7,487 nt of DNA from an uncultured Eubacterium sp. (GCA_910577215.1 CAJTMQ010000022.1:1-7487); one strand, 5' to 3'. Numbered from the stretch's first letter, positions 1 to 6,372 are shown. Numbers and translations: made by a program. The notes: generated by a model not told the origin, from the sequence alone.

Positions 1-563
1 AAATAATTTCCGCAGAGGAGTTTGATTTATATTTGCTTGACTTAACCCTGCCGGACGGCAGCGGCTATGATGTTTGCCGTACCATTAAGGAAAAGGGGGA
101 CTTACCTGTTATATTCTTAACCGCTTTTGATGATGAGGTTAATGTAGTTATGGGCTTTGATTTGGGTGCTGATGATTATATTTCCAAACCATTTCGTGTT
201 AATGAACTTATGGCAAGAATTAAAAGCGTGCTCAGAAGGTACAACAGCGAAGCCGGCAAGAGCGGAATTCTTGAACTTCACGGCTTAAAAATTAATACCA
301 ATGAAGCAAAGGTTTATAAAAACGGCAATGAAATTGTGCTTACTGCCATGGAATACCGCCTGCTTTTGATACTTCTTAATAATAAGGGCAGGGTGCTTTC
401 AAGAAATCAGCTTCTTGAAAACATATGGGATATAGATGGTATTTTTGTTAATGACAATACGCTTACCGTTTATATCAAAAGATTAAGAGATAAGATTGAG
501 GATAATTCGGATAATCCGCAGATTATCAAAACAGTTCGAAAAATGGGGTATATACTGGAATGA
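1..563 (+). CDS. OmpR-family response regulator, 5' end cut off by the window
   Basis: DNA-binding response regulator, probably the partner of the kinase that follows. The open frame runs into the left edge (first whole codon at 3), giving 186 visible residues; a full protein of this family has about 225, so roughly 40 residues are missing. The receiver domain shows the phosphoacceptor Asp in YLLDLTLPDGSG (codon 39-41), the conserved Thr in FLTA and the conserved Lys in SKPF. The C-terminal half is a winged-helix domain with LTAMEYRLL, NQLLENIW, TLTVYIKRLRDKI and the terminal TVRKMGY, all typical of OmpR/PhoB proteins. A TTG at 33 could be read as a start, but it lies inside the receiver core and would remove the beta-strand before the phosphorylation site. 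The stop overlaps the kinase start by 4 bases (ATGA), so the two are cotranscribed. Given the neighbours, a BceR/YxdJ-like role (response to a cell-envelope peptide) is inferred. The promoter lies outside the window. Confidence 0.95.
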   Translation, partial: IISAEEFDLYLLDLTLPDGSGYDVCRTIKEKGDLPVIFLTAFDDEVNVVMGFDLGADDYISKPFRVNELMARIKSVLRRYNSEAGKSGILELHGLKINTNEAKVYKNGNEIVLTAMEYRLLLILLNNKGRVLSRNQLLENIWDIDGIFVNDNTLTVYIKRLRDKIEDNSDNPQIIKTVRKMGYILE

Positions 564-1561
564 TTTTTAAATATAAAGATTATTATTACACAATAATGAT
601 ATCAGTACTGCTTATTGCAGCAGGCTTTTTTGCCTTAAGCTGTATTCATTCAACAGCTGCTTTTATTTTTATTGCCATTTCACTGATTATTTTTCTGCTT
701 TTTGTTTTTATTACATATAAAAGGATTAAAGAAGTTCATGAAATGTCCGATTATATAAGCCATATCAGCAACGGTGAATATGATCTGGATATTAAGGATA
801 ATAAAGAGGGCGAGCTGAGCATTTTAAAAAATAATTTATACAAAATTATTGTAACGCTGCGTTCGCAGCAGGAGCTGCTTTGCAAGGATAAAAATTATCT
901 TGCCGATTCGCTTGCGGATATTTCACATCAGCTTAAAACACCGATTACATCTATAACTATGATGACGGATTTGCTCAAAAACGAAACGGATGAGGAAAAA
1001 CGCCGTGAATTTACAGAGGTTATCAACAGCCAGCTTTCAAGGGTTAACTGGCTTATTGTTACGCTTTTGAAGCTTTCCAAAATAGATGCAGGTGTTATTG
1101 AATTTGAAAATACAAATGAGAGTCTTAAAGATATTCTTGATGATTCCGTAAAGCCGTTTATGCTGAGTGCGGACGTAAAGGGAATTGCTTTACATGCTGA
1201 ATGCAGTGATGATATTTTTGTTGATGTGGACAAAAATTGGTATACGGAAGCAATTTCAAATATTGTGAAAAACTGCATAGAGCATACGAACGAAGGCGGT
1301 TATGTGAAGGTTCATGCTTATCAGACACCTATATTCACAAAAATCGTTATCAGGGATAACGGAACAGGTATTGCACCCGAAGATCTGCCGCATATTTTTG
1401 AACGCTTTTATCAGGGCAAAAATCATTCGGAAGCCAGTGTCGGAATAGGGCTTGCTTTAAGTAAATCAATTTTAAATAAACAGAATTCAATTATTGATGT
1501 TAAAAGTGCAGAAAACAGCGGCACTGAATTTGAGATAACATATTATAAGGTTATTGTGTGA
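560..1561 (+). CDS. Sensor histidine kinase with very short extracellular loop (BceS/YxdK-like)
   Basis: Membrane histidine kinase of 333 residues expected to phosphorylate the upstream regulator. Two hydrophobic segments (about 11-28 and 33-53) are separated by only a few residues, so there is no external sensor domain. This is the layout of intramembrane-sensing kinases, which usually depend on a partner transporter for stimulus detection. A linker of about 60 residues follows, then the dimerisation and phosphotransfer domain with the H-box SHQLKTP (His123), then an HATPase domain with N-box NIVKNCIEH (about 234-242), G1 box DNGTG (266-270), F-box ERFY (about 281-284) and G2 box GIGLALS (295-301). 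All catalytic boxes look intact. The start overlaps the regulator stop (ATGA), which indicates translational coupling. A strong terminator follows directly, so the transporter genes downstream need their own promoter. Peptide-antibiotic sensing is inferred from architecture and neighbours; the ligand cannot be read from the sequence. Confidence 0.94.
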   Translation: MIFKYKDYYYTIMISVLLIAAGFFALSCIHSTAAFIFIAISLIIFLLFVFITYKRIKEVHEMSDYISHISNGEYDLDIKDNKEGELSILKNNLYKIIVTLRSQQELLCKDKNYLADSLADISHQLKTPITSITMMTDLLKNETDEEKRREFTEVINSQLSRVNWLIVTLLKLSKIDAGVIEFENTNESLKDILDDSVKPFMLSADVKGIALHAECSDDIFVDVDKNWYTEAISNIVKNCIEHTNEGGYVKVHAYQTPIFTKIVIRDNGTGIAPEDLPHIFERFYQGKNHSEASVGIGLALSKSILNKQNSIIDVKSAENSGTEFEITYYKVIV

Positions 1562-1566
1562 ATTTT

Positions 1567-1596
1567 AGGCTCTCCTTGGGGAGAGCCTTAATTTTT
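1567..1596 (+). terminator. Rho-independent terminator after the two-component genes
   Basis: A perfect 9-bp stem (1567-1575 AGGCTCTCC with 1580-1588 GGAGAGCCT) around a 4-base loop is followed by a short T run at 1592-1596. It starts six bases after the kinase stop and separates the regulatory transcript from the transporter transcript. Confidence 0.88.
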
Positions 1597-1599
1597 AAT

Positions 1600-1615
1600 A
1601 TTACAAAATTGTAAT
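1600..1615. promoter_or_regulatory. Candidate Bce-type response-regulator operator (primary site)
   Basis: Perfect inverted repeat: ATTACAA, two A, TTGTAAT. It contains TTACA-AAAT-TGTAA at 1601-1614, an exact match to the TNACA-N4-TGTAA consensus described for regulators of Bce-type transporter operons in Firmicutes. It lies about 70 bases before the ATPase start, between the terminator and the candidate -10, where an activator would bind. That it is bound by the window's own regulator is inference. Confidence 0.72.
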
Positions 1616-1623
1616 GAAAACTG

Positions 1624-1637
1624 TCACCATTGTGTAA
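1624..1637. promoter_or_regulatory. Candidate secondary regulator site overlapping the -35 region
   Basis: TCACC-ATTG-TGTAA matches TNACA-N4-TGTAA with one mismatch in the left half. It lies 9 bases after the 14-base core of the primary site, with centres 23 bases apart, close to two helical turns on the same DNA face. A strong plus a weak site is the arrangement reported for BceR at the bceA promoter. It covers the position where a -35 element would be, fitting an activator-dependent promoter. Confidence 0.5.
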
Positions 1638-1648
1638 GGTTAACGATT

Positions 1649-1654
1649 TAGAAT
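1649..1654 (+). promoter_or_regulatory. Candidate -10 element of the transporter operon
   Basis: TAGAAT differs from TATAAT at one base. The hexamer 17 bases upstream (1626-1631, ACCATT) is a poor -35, so basal transcription should be weak unless a regulator bound at 1600-1637 helps. Transcription would begin near 1661, just ahead of the ribosome binding site at 1668-1674. Confidence 0.45.
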
Positions 1655-1683
1655 GGCATTGTAAACGAAAGGAGAGTACATTT

Positions 1684-2367
1684 ATGGAAATACTTAAAGT
1701 ACAGAATTTAACAAAAACCTATGGTAAGGGTGACGTAATGGTAAAGGCTCTTGATGATGTTTCATTCTCAGTGCCTAAGGGTCAGTTTGTGGCAATTGTC
1801 GGCCCGTCAGGTTCAGGTAAGTCAACCCTGCTTCATATACTCGGCGGTGTTGATACTGCAACAAGCGGTCACGTTTTCATTGAGGGAACGGATATTTCAA
1901 AACTTGATGAAAATGCACTTGCAATTTTCCGCCGCAGGCAGATAGGTCTTATCTATCAGTTCTATAACCTTATTCCTATTCTTAATGTTGAGGAAAATAT
2001 CACGCTTCCTATTTTGCTGGATGGACAGAGTGTTAACAAAAAGAAGCTTGATTTGCTGGTTGATTCACTTGGCTTAAAAGGCAGAGTTAAGCACCTGCCG
2101 AGTCAGCTTTCAGGTGGTCAGCAGCAGAGAGTTTCAATAGGAAGAGCGCTTATGAATAATCCTGCACTTGTGCTTGCAGATGAGCCTACAGGTAATCTGG
2201 ACAGCAAGAACAGTGCGGAAATTGTTGATTTACTCAGAACAATTAACAGAGAAAATAATCAGACTGTTATTATTATCACTCATGATGACAGAATTGCTAT
2301 GAGTGCAGACAGAATTATCGCCATTGAGGACGGTAAAATTGTTAAGGATGAGGTGATCAGGCAGTGA
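1684..2367 (+). CDS. ABC transporter ATPase, MacB/LolD/BceA type
   Basis: Cytoplasmic ATPase subunit (227 residues) that powers the FtsX-type permease encoded next. Motifs in order: Walker A GPSGSGKST (40-48), Q-loop Gln92 in IYQFYN, signature LSGGQQQR (142-149), Walker B ALVLADEP (161-168), D-loop NLD, and switch His200 in ITHD. The IYQFYNLIP stretch and the LADEPTGNLDS block are typical of the subfamily that serves MacB, LolCDE and BceAB systems rather than nutrient importers. The chosen start is ATG 1684, with AAAGGAG at 1668-1674 nine bases upstream. An in-frame TTG at 1630 would add 18 residues with no family similarity and would start inside the candidate operator. The gene overlaps the permease start by 4 bases (GTGA). 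It is probably induced through the inverted repeats at 1600-1637. BceA/YxdL is the closest functional guess. Confidence 0.95.
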   Translation: MEILKVQNLTKTYGKGDVMVKALDDVSFSVPKGQFVAIVGPSGSGKSTLLHILGGVDTATSGHVFIEGTDISKLDENALAIFRRRQIGLIYQFYNLIPILNVEENITLPILLDGQSVNKKKLDLLVDSLGLKGRVKHLPSQLSGGQQQRVSIGRALMNNPALVLADEPTGNLDSKNSAEIVDLLRTINRENNQTVIIITHDDRIAMSADRIIAIEDGKIVKDEVIRQ

Positions 2368-4940
2368 ATATAGTTAGAAAGCTTACACTTCGCCATCTTA
2401 AAGAAAATAAAGGAAGAACAGTAATTACAACACTTGGCATTTGTGTTTCTGTTGCAATGATAACGGCAGTGTTTGTAAGCATTGCATCCTTTTTGAATTT
2501 TTACGGTGAGGCAACCATTTTTGAGGGCGGAAATAAACATGCCGAATTTTCCGACTTAACACAGGAACAGGTTAACGCTCTTAAAGCAGACGACAGAATT
2601 GATATTGTTGGTTCCTATATCGATCTTCCCGAGGATGAAACAGATTTTAAATTAATAGAACGTACCTCGGATAATACAGGTATCGGCGGCTTTCTCTCAG
2701 GTGATGAGAATTATTTAAAGCAGATGATTACCTGCAATCTGGACGGCACAGTTCCGAAAAACGAAAAAGAAATTGCCGTTGAGCAAAGACTGATTGAAAA
2801 GAATAATCTGGACTGGAAAATCGGTGATGTGGTTTCTATTCCCGTTGGCGAAAGATATTTCATCGAAAACGGTGAAAGGTATGGCGCAGGCGGTGTATAC
2901 CACACAGGTGAGGAATTTGACCAGAAAGAAATAAGGCAGTTTAAAATTGTTGGTATTCTCCACGAAAACAACCCAACATACTATTCAGCCAAAATCCTTC
3001 GCGGATTAAGCACTGAGGAAAAAAGAAACATTGTTAATGCAACAATAACTCTGAAAAATGTAAATTACAATTCACGCAATGTGGTTGATGACATTGCAAG
3101 AGTAATCGGCTTAGAGGTTGGTTCCGATGTTTATAATATAAACAGGGATTACTTTGATTCAAAGCTTGCAATTGATCCTGAAGGTTTGATTGCAACAATG
3201 CTTCTTCCTATGGGTTTAATTGTTCTTGTAATCATTATTGCGGCATCCGTAACACTTATTTACAATGCTTTCAGCATGTCCCTTTCCGAAAGAACAAGGT
3301 ATCTCGGTATGCTTGGCAGTGTAGGTGCAACAAGAAAACAGAAAAAGCAGTCTGTATATTATGAAGGCTTTATTCTCGGCTTAATCGGCATTCCGCTCGG
3401 AATAATCGGCGGTATCGTAGGTATATCAATTACGCTCAGCACTGTGGGCAGCAGAATTGTTGCAACAGGTATGCTTATGGGCGTTGATGATTCAGGAATT
3501 AGCATGAATGCCGTTGTACCTGTTTGGGCAATTGCTGCAATTGTTGTTTTCAGTGCACTTACAATCTTTATTTCCTCTGTGATTCCTGCTAAAAAGGCTT
3601 CCGCAATTACACCTGTAGAAGCATTGAAGCAAAGCAATGAATTCAAGGTTAAGGCAAGAAGTCTTAAATCACCTAAGTATATCCGCACAATTTTCGGTTA
3701 TGAGGGTGAACTGGCACATAAAAATCTTAAACGAAACGGCAGAAAATCAAGAGTTATCACAGCTTCAATTGCTGTTTCCGTTATACTGTTTTTAAGTGTT
3801 AATTACTTCTGCAATGGATTCACGCAGCAAGCTTCATTAGAGTCAAATGCTCCTTATCAGATTTATTTACAGTCAGATTATGACCATAAGGAAGAAATGA
3901 CGAAAAATGTTATGGATTTAGACGGCGTTGACGCTGTTTACAGTGTGGAATATGATATGTTCTATATTGGCGGTAAATACAGTACAGATGCAGCAGAGGC
4001 TATTGACAATAAAGAGGTTTTGACCTCAAGATATAAAAATTTATTTAACAGCCATAAAACTCTTTTTGTGAATTTGATTGAAGATGAGGATTTCAATGCA
4101 CTCTGTGCTGCAAACGGAATTGACTATAAGGAATACTATAAAGGCAATCTTGATATGGTTCTGCTTAATAATACGAATCATAAAAACGGCGGAGCCAAGG
4201 TGTTCAACGAAAATGCAATTGGCAAAAATGTAGCACTTGAATATGGTGAAAACGAAAAACTCATTTTTACTGTTAAGGATTTTGTGGCTTATGACAGCAA
4301 TAATTATCTGTTTGACCTGAATTCTAAAAACACAATAAGTGCCTTTTTGCCTGTAAGTGAATATTTTAAATGTGCTTCTGATTTTAAATCAATCAAACTT
4401 GGTATAGAAACAACAAATCATGAAAAGACTTATGAGGATATAAATAATATGCTTGAAGCAAATTATGCTGATTCGGATTCTGCGGCATTTGTTGTTGATA
4501 TTGCTGAGCAGACAGAGGTAATGAATACGATTGCTTTTGTTCTTAAGGTATTTATTTACGGCTTTATTACTTTAATTACAATGATAACTATTGCCAATAT
4601 CATAAACACAATTTCAACCAGTATGGCATTAAGACGCAAGGAGTTTGCAATGCTTAAATCGGTTGGTGCAACGCAGAAGGGCTTTTATAAAATGGTTTGC
4701 CTTGAAAGCCTTTTCTATGGGCTTAAAGCACTTGTATTCTCACTGCCGATCAGTATTCTTGTAAGCTATGGAATGAATTGTGCCATGAGCTCAGACAGCT
4801 TCCCGTTTGAACTGAATTACCTTATGTATGGTTGCGTAATACTTGCCGTGTTCCTGATTATCGGATTTTCAATGCTTTATTCCGTAAAGAAAATAAAAAA
4901 AGATTCAATAATCGAAACACTCAAGCAGGATATTACCTGA
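2364..4940 (+). CDS. Large FtsX-type ABC permease with two FtsX units and two external domains
   Basis: Membrane subunit of the ABC system, 858 residues. It starts at GTG 2364 (AGGTGA at 2351-2356, 7 bases upstream), overlapping the ATPase stop. Predicted topology: helix 1 about 20-44; external domain about 50-270; helices 2-4 about 277-301, 334-360 and 384-407; cytoplasmic linker with PAKKASAITPVEALKQ; helix 5 about 463-483; second external domain about 490-715; helices 6-8 about 722-750, 781-803 and 819-840; and a short tail KKDSIIETLKQ. The two halves repeat one plan: RYLGMLGSVGAT (312-323) corresponds to KEFAMLKSVGAT (759-770), and both halves end in a similar ALKQ/TLKQ motif. FtsX-type permeases of this kind usually export or extract lipids and peptides or transmit mechanical force, rather than importing solutes. 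The length and 8 helices differ from BceB/YxdM (about 620-670 residues, 10 helices, one external domain). The substrate is unknown; envelope-active peptides are inferred from the neighbours. Confidence 0.92.
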   Translation: MNIVRKLTLRHLKENKGRTVITTLGICVSVAMITAVFVSIASFLNFYGEATIFEGGNKHAEFSDLTQEQVNALKADDRIDIVGSYIDLPEDETDFKLIERTSDNTGIGGFLSGDENYLKQMITCNLDGTVPKNEKEIAVEQRLIEKNNLDWKIGDVVSIPVGERYFIENGERYGAGGVYHTGEEFDQKEIRQFKIVGILHENNPTYYSAKILRGLSTEEKRNIVNATITLKNVNYNSRNVVDDIARVIGLEVGSDVYNINRDYFDSKLAIDPEGLIATMLLPMGLIVLVIIIAASVTLIYNAFSMSLSERTRYLGMLGSVGATRKQKKQSVYYEGFILGLIGIPLGIIGGIVGISITLSTVGSRIVATGMLMGVDDSGISMNAVVPVWAIAAIVVFSALTIFISSVIPAKKASAITPVEALKQSNEFKVKARSLKSPKYIRTIFGYEGELAHKNLKRNGRKSRVITASIAVSVILFLSVNYFCNGFTQQASLESNAPYQIYLQSDYDHKEEMTKNVMDLDGVDAVYSVEYDMFYIGGKYSTDAAEAIDNKEVLTSRYKNLFNSHKTLFVNLIEDEDFNALCAANGIDYKEYYKGNLDMVLLNNTNHKNGGAKVFNENAIGKNVALEYGENEKLIFTVKDFVAYDSNNYLFDLNSKNTISAFLPVSEYFKCASDFKSIKLGIETTNHEKTYEDINNMLEANYADSDSAAFVVDIAEQTEVMNTIAFVLKVFIYGFITLITMITIANIINTISTSMALRRKEFAMLKSVGATQKGFYKMVCLESLFYGLKALVFSLPISILVSYGMNCAMSSDSFPFELNYLMYGCVILAVFLIIGFSMLYSVKKIKKDSIIETLKQDIT

Positions 4941-4956
4941 TTAAGGAGGCAGCAAA

Positions 4957-5319
4957 ATGAAAAAAATTATTGGTATAGGAATTGCAGTTGTGGTTATTTC
5001 GGCAATAGCCTGTGTTGGTTTGAAACTGAATTCGGATGCAGGTTATTATTACACGCAGATAGATAACAGTATGTCGGAACAGATTACTTCAGACGGCGGA
5101 GTGATTGATTTTAATGGCGGTATGAGTTATTCATATACACTTCCTGCCTATAACGAGAAGGGCGAGAAAAAGGACATTAAATTCGGAACAGAAAAGGAAT
5201 TAAGAGAAGGTGCTTTTATTTGCTTAACTGTAAAACCTGTTCAAGGAGTTGTTGATTGGAAAGAGGTTCAGTATGATGAGCTTCCTCAGGCTGTGCAAAG
5301 TAATTATACAGCTTCTTAA
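4957..5319 (+). CDS. YxeA-family (DUF1093) small exported protein
   Basis: Protein of 120 residues with an N-terminal hydrophobic segment (about 4-22) after MKK, acting as a signal peptide or membrane anchor; the rest should be outside the membrane. The mature part carries the pattern I associate with DUF1093/YxeA proteins: YYYTQI just after the membrane segment, SYSYTLPAYNEKG, an FGTEKELREGAFICL block, a GVVDWKEVQYDELP segment near the C-terminus. Cys19 follows AIA, a poor lipobox (Ala at -3), so lipidation is uncertain. AAGGAGG at 4943-4949 lies 7 bases before ATG, and only 16 bases separate it from the permease stop, so it is the last gene of the transporter operon. B. subtilis yxeA occupies the same place after yxdLM. 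Its biochemical role is not established; a link to peptide binding or transporter function is inference. Confidence 0.78.
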   Translation: MKKIIGIGIAVVVISAIACVGLKLNSDAGYYYTQIDNSMSEQITSDGGVIDFNGGMSYSYTLPAYNEKGEKKDIKFGTEKELREGAFICLTVKPVQGVVDWKEVQYDELPQAVQSNYTAS

Positions 5320-5390
5320 ATTTTTGTATGCTTGTGTAATGTCCGCTGTTTTTGCAGGATGTTACCTGAGTAATAAAACCCCTAATCAAA

Positions 5391-5434
5391 AAATCAAAAG
5401 GTCTTCCTTTTTACAAGGAAGGCCTTTTGATTTT
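5391..5434 (+). terminator. Strong terminator closing the transporter operon
   Basis: A 19-bp stem pairs 5391-5409 with 5415-5433, with one G-U pair and a 5-base loop, and ends in GATTTTG. The arms begin with an A-rich and end with a T-rich stretch, so it could also work on the opposite strand, though no minus-strand gene lies next to it. Confidence 0.88.
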
Positions 5435-5448
5435 GTTGCAAATAATAC

Positions 5449-5478
5449 TTGTCTATGTACCATTTGATATGGTAAAAT
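5449..5478 (+). promoter_or_regulatory. Candidate sigma-A promoter of dut
   Basis: TTGTCT at 5449-5454 and TAAAAT at 5473-5478 are separated by 18 bases. TGG directly before the -10 makes an extended -10 element. Transcription would begin near 5485, leaving a leader of about 25 bases with AAAGAGG as ribosome binding site. It lies just after the preceding operon's terminator. Confidence 0.6.
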
Positions 5479-5510
5479 AAAAACATAAATTTGATAAAGA
5501 GGTATTCGAT

Positions 5511-6023
5511 ATGGAGAAAATAGCGGCTTTTGAAAAGGTAAGCTTTGAGCAGTTTGAAAAGGACTGGATGAAAAACTTTCCTGAAACTACAGATGTTAAA
5601 GCAGTTTATGATGCAATTAAAATGCCTAAAAGAGCAACAACAGGCTCTGCGGGATATGATTTTTTTGCACCTGCCGACATAACACTTGAAAAGGGCAAAT
5701 CCGTTCTTATTCCGACAGGCATCCGCTCTAAAATCAATGATGGATGGGTGCTTAAAATCTATCCGCGTTCGGGTCTTGGCTTCAAGCACAGAGTACAGCT
5801 TGATAACACGGTCGGCATTATTGATGCGGATTATTATAATTCGTCAAATGAAGGACATATTATGATTAAGCTTTCGTGCGATGCTCACGATGACGGACAC
5901 ACCGTTGAATTAACGGGCGGTGACGGCTTTGCTCAGGGTATCTTTCTTCAGTTCGGTATAACCTTTGATGATGATACAGATGGCGTTCGTAACGGCGGCT
6001 TCGGCTCAACTACACAGAAATAA
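5511..6023 (+). CDS. dut: Deoxyuridine 5'-triphosphate nucleotidohydrolase (dUTPase), trimeric type
   Basis: Cytosolic enzyme that hydrolyses dUTP to dUMP and pyrophosphate, keeping uracil out of DNA and supplying dUMP for thymidylate synthesis. The five motifs of the homotrimeric family are in order: motif I SAGYDFFAP (46-54), motif II PRSGLG (85-90), motif III GIIDADYYN with catalytic Asp105 (102-110), motif IV GDGFAQGIF (137-145), motif V RNGGFGSTT (160-168) with the uracil-stacking Phe164. At 170 residues it is longer than the usual 140-150 because of an N-terminal extension of about 35 residues (KVSFEQFEKDWMKNFPET region). Motif III is followed by a slightly longer loop (NSSNEGH), and motif IV has Gly-Phe where Arg-Ile is common; the AQGIF form occurs in a subgroup of Clostridia and phage enzymes, from memory. 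The ATG at 5511 has AAAGAGG upstream. It has its own promoter and is likely monocistronic. Confidence 0.95.
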   Translation: MEKIAAFEKVSFEQFEKDWMKNFPETTDVKAVYDAIKMPKRATTGSAGYDFFAPADITLEKGKSVLIPTGIRSKINDGWVLKIYPRSGLGFKHRVQLDNTVGIIDADYYNSSNEGHIMIKLSCDAHDDGHTVELTGGDGFAQGIFLQFGITFDDDTDGVRNGGFGSTTQK

Positions 6024-6087
6024 CAGTTAAAATTTTATAAATCAAATGGCTTTTTTCAGTCGATTTATACATAATTTGATAAAATGC

Positions 6088-6116
6088 TTGACTTTTTAGT
6101 ATTATTTGTTTATAAT
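6088..6116 (+). promoter_or_regulatory. rpsU: Near-consensus sigma-A promoter of rpsU
   Basis: TTGACT (6088-6093), a 17-base spacer, then a perfect TATAAT (6111-6116). Transcription should start near 6123, giving a leader of about 57 bases. The strength suits a ribosomal protein gene. Confidence 0.85.
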
Positions 6117-6148
6117 CTTGCTCGGAATATAAAAGAAGTATTCAAATA

Positions 6149-6173
6149 CCCCTGACAGAGGTCGGAGGGAGGG
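6149..6173 (+). promoter_or_regulatory. rpsU: Leader hairpin overlapping the rpsU ribosome binding site
   Basis: Bases 6152-6156 (CTGAC) pair with 6161-6165 (GTCGG, one G-U) around the loop AGAG. After one C-A mismatch, 6149-6150 pair with 6167-6168. The right arm contains the first GGAGG (6164-6168) of the purine-rich stretch GGAGGGAGGG (6164-6173), leaving only its last part free. The pairing is visible; any role in controlling S21 synthesis is inference. Confidence 0.4.
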
Positions 6174-6179
6174 AATTAA

Positions 6180-6356
6180 GTGAGCCAGGTTAAAATCAAA
6201 GATAATGAGACTCTTGACAGCGCACTTCGCCGCTTTAAGCGTCAGACTTCTCGTGATGGTATTATTCAGGAAGTTCGCAAAAGAGAGCATTATGAAAAGC
6301 CATCAGTTGCTCGTAAAAAGAAGAGCGAGGCTGCTCGTAAAAGAAAGTATAAGTAA
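6180..6356 (+). CDS. rpsU: 30S ribosomal protein bS21
   Basis: Small basic protein of the 30S subunit platform, close to the anti-Shine-Dalgarno end of 16S rRNA, which assists translation initiation. The 58-residue product begins MSQVKIKDNE, continues with TLDSALRRFKRQTSRDG, and ends in a lysine/arginine-rich tail (ARKKKSEAARKRKYK); the arrangement is typical of bS21 and full length for Firmicutes. The start is GTG at 6180, preceded by GGAGGGAGGG at 6164-6173, and no ATG fits. It is easily missed because it is short and starts with GTG; overlapping longer reading frames here on both strands are spurious. It has its own strong promoter at 6088-6116 and a terminator 16 bases after the stop, so it is monocistronic. 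In many Firmicutes rpsU is followed by yqeY; that gene is absent here. Confidence 0.96.
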   Translation: MSQVKIKDNETLDSALRRFKRQTSRDGIIQEVRKREHYEKPSVARKKKSEAARKRKYK

Positions 6357-6372
6357 GCTAAACAGCCTACAT

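Noticed and set aside
33..563. Complete response regulator starting at TTG 33
   Set aside because: The frame is open to the left edge and codes for receiver-domain residues before 33; a start there would remove the strand leading into the phosphorylated Asp. The gene is truncated by the window, not short.
1630..1683. Upstream TTG start for the ABC ATPase
   Set aside because: The extra 18 residues resemble nothing in the family, have no ribosome binding site and lie within the promoter/operator region; ATG 1684 has AAAGGAG at a good distance.
5008..5016. Lipoprotein cleavage site at Cys19 of the YxeA-family protein
   Set aside because: The residues before Cys are AIA, with Ala where lipoboxes usually have Leu, Val or Ile; not strong enough to call a lipoprotein.
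5249..5789. Long frames on either strand between the YxeA gene and dut
   Set aside because: They cross the terminator at 5391-5434 or lie antisense to dut, lack ribosome binding sites and have low-complexity, Cys/Phe/Lys-rich products typical of chance frames.
6036..6069. Inverted repeat TATAAATC/GATTTATA after dut as a terminator
   Set aside because: The arms are all A/T except one pair, the loop is 18 bases and no T run follows. It is at best a weak structure, so dut may read through toward rpsU.
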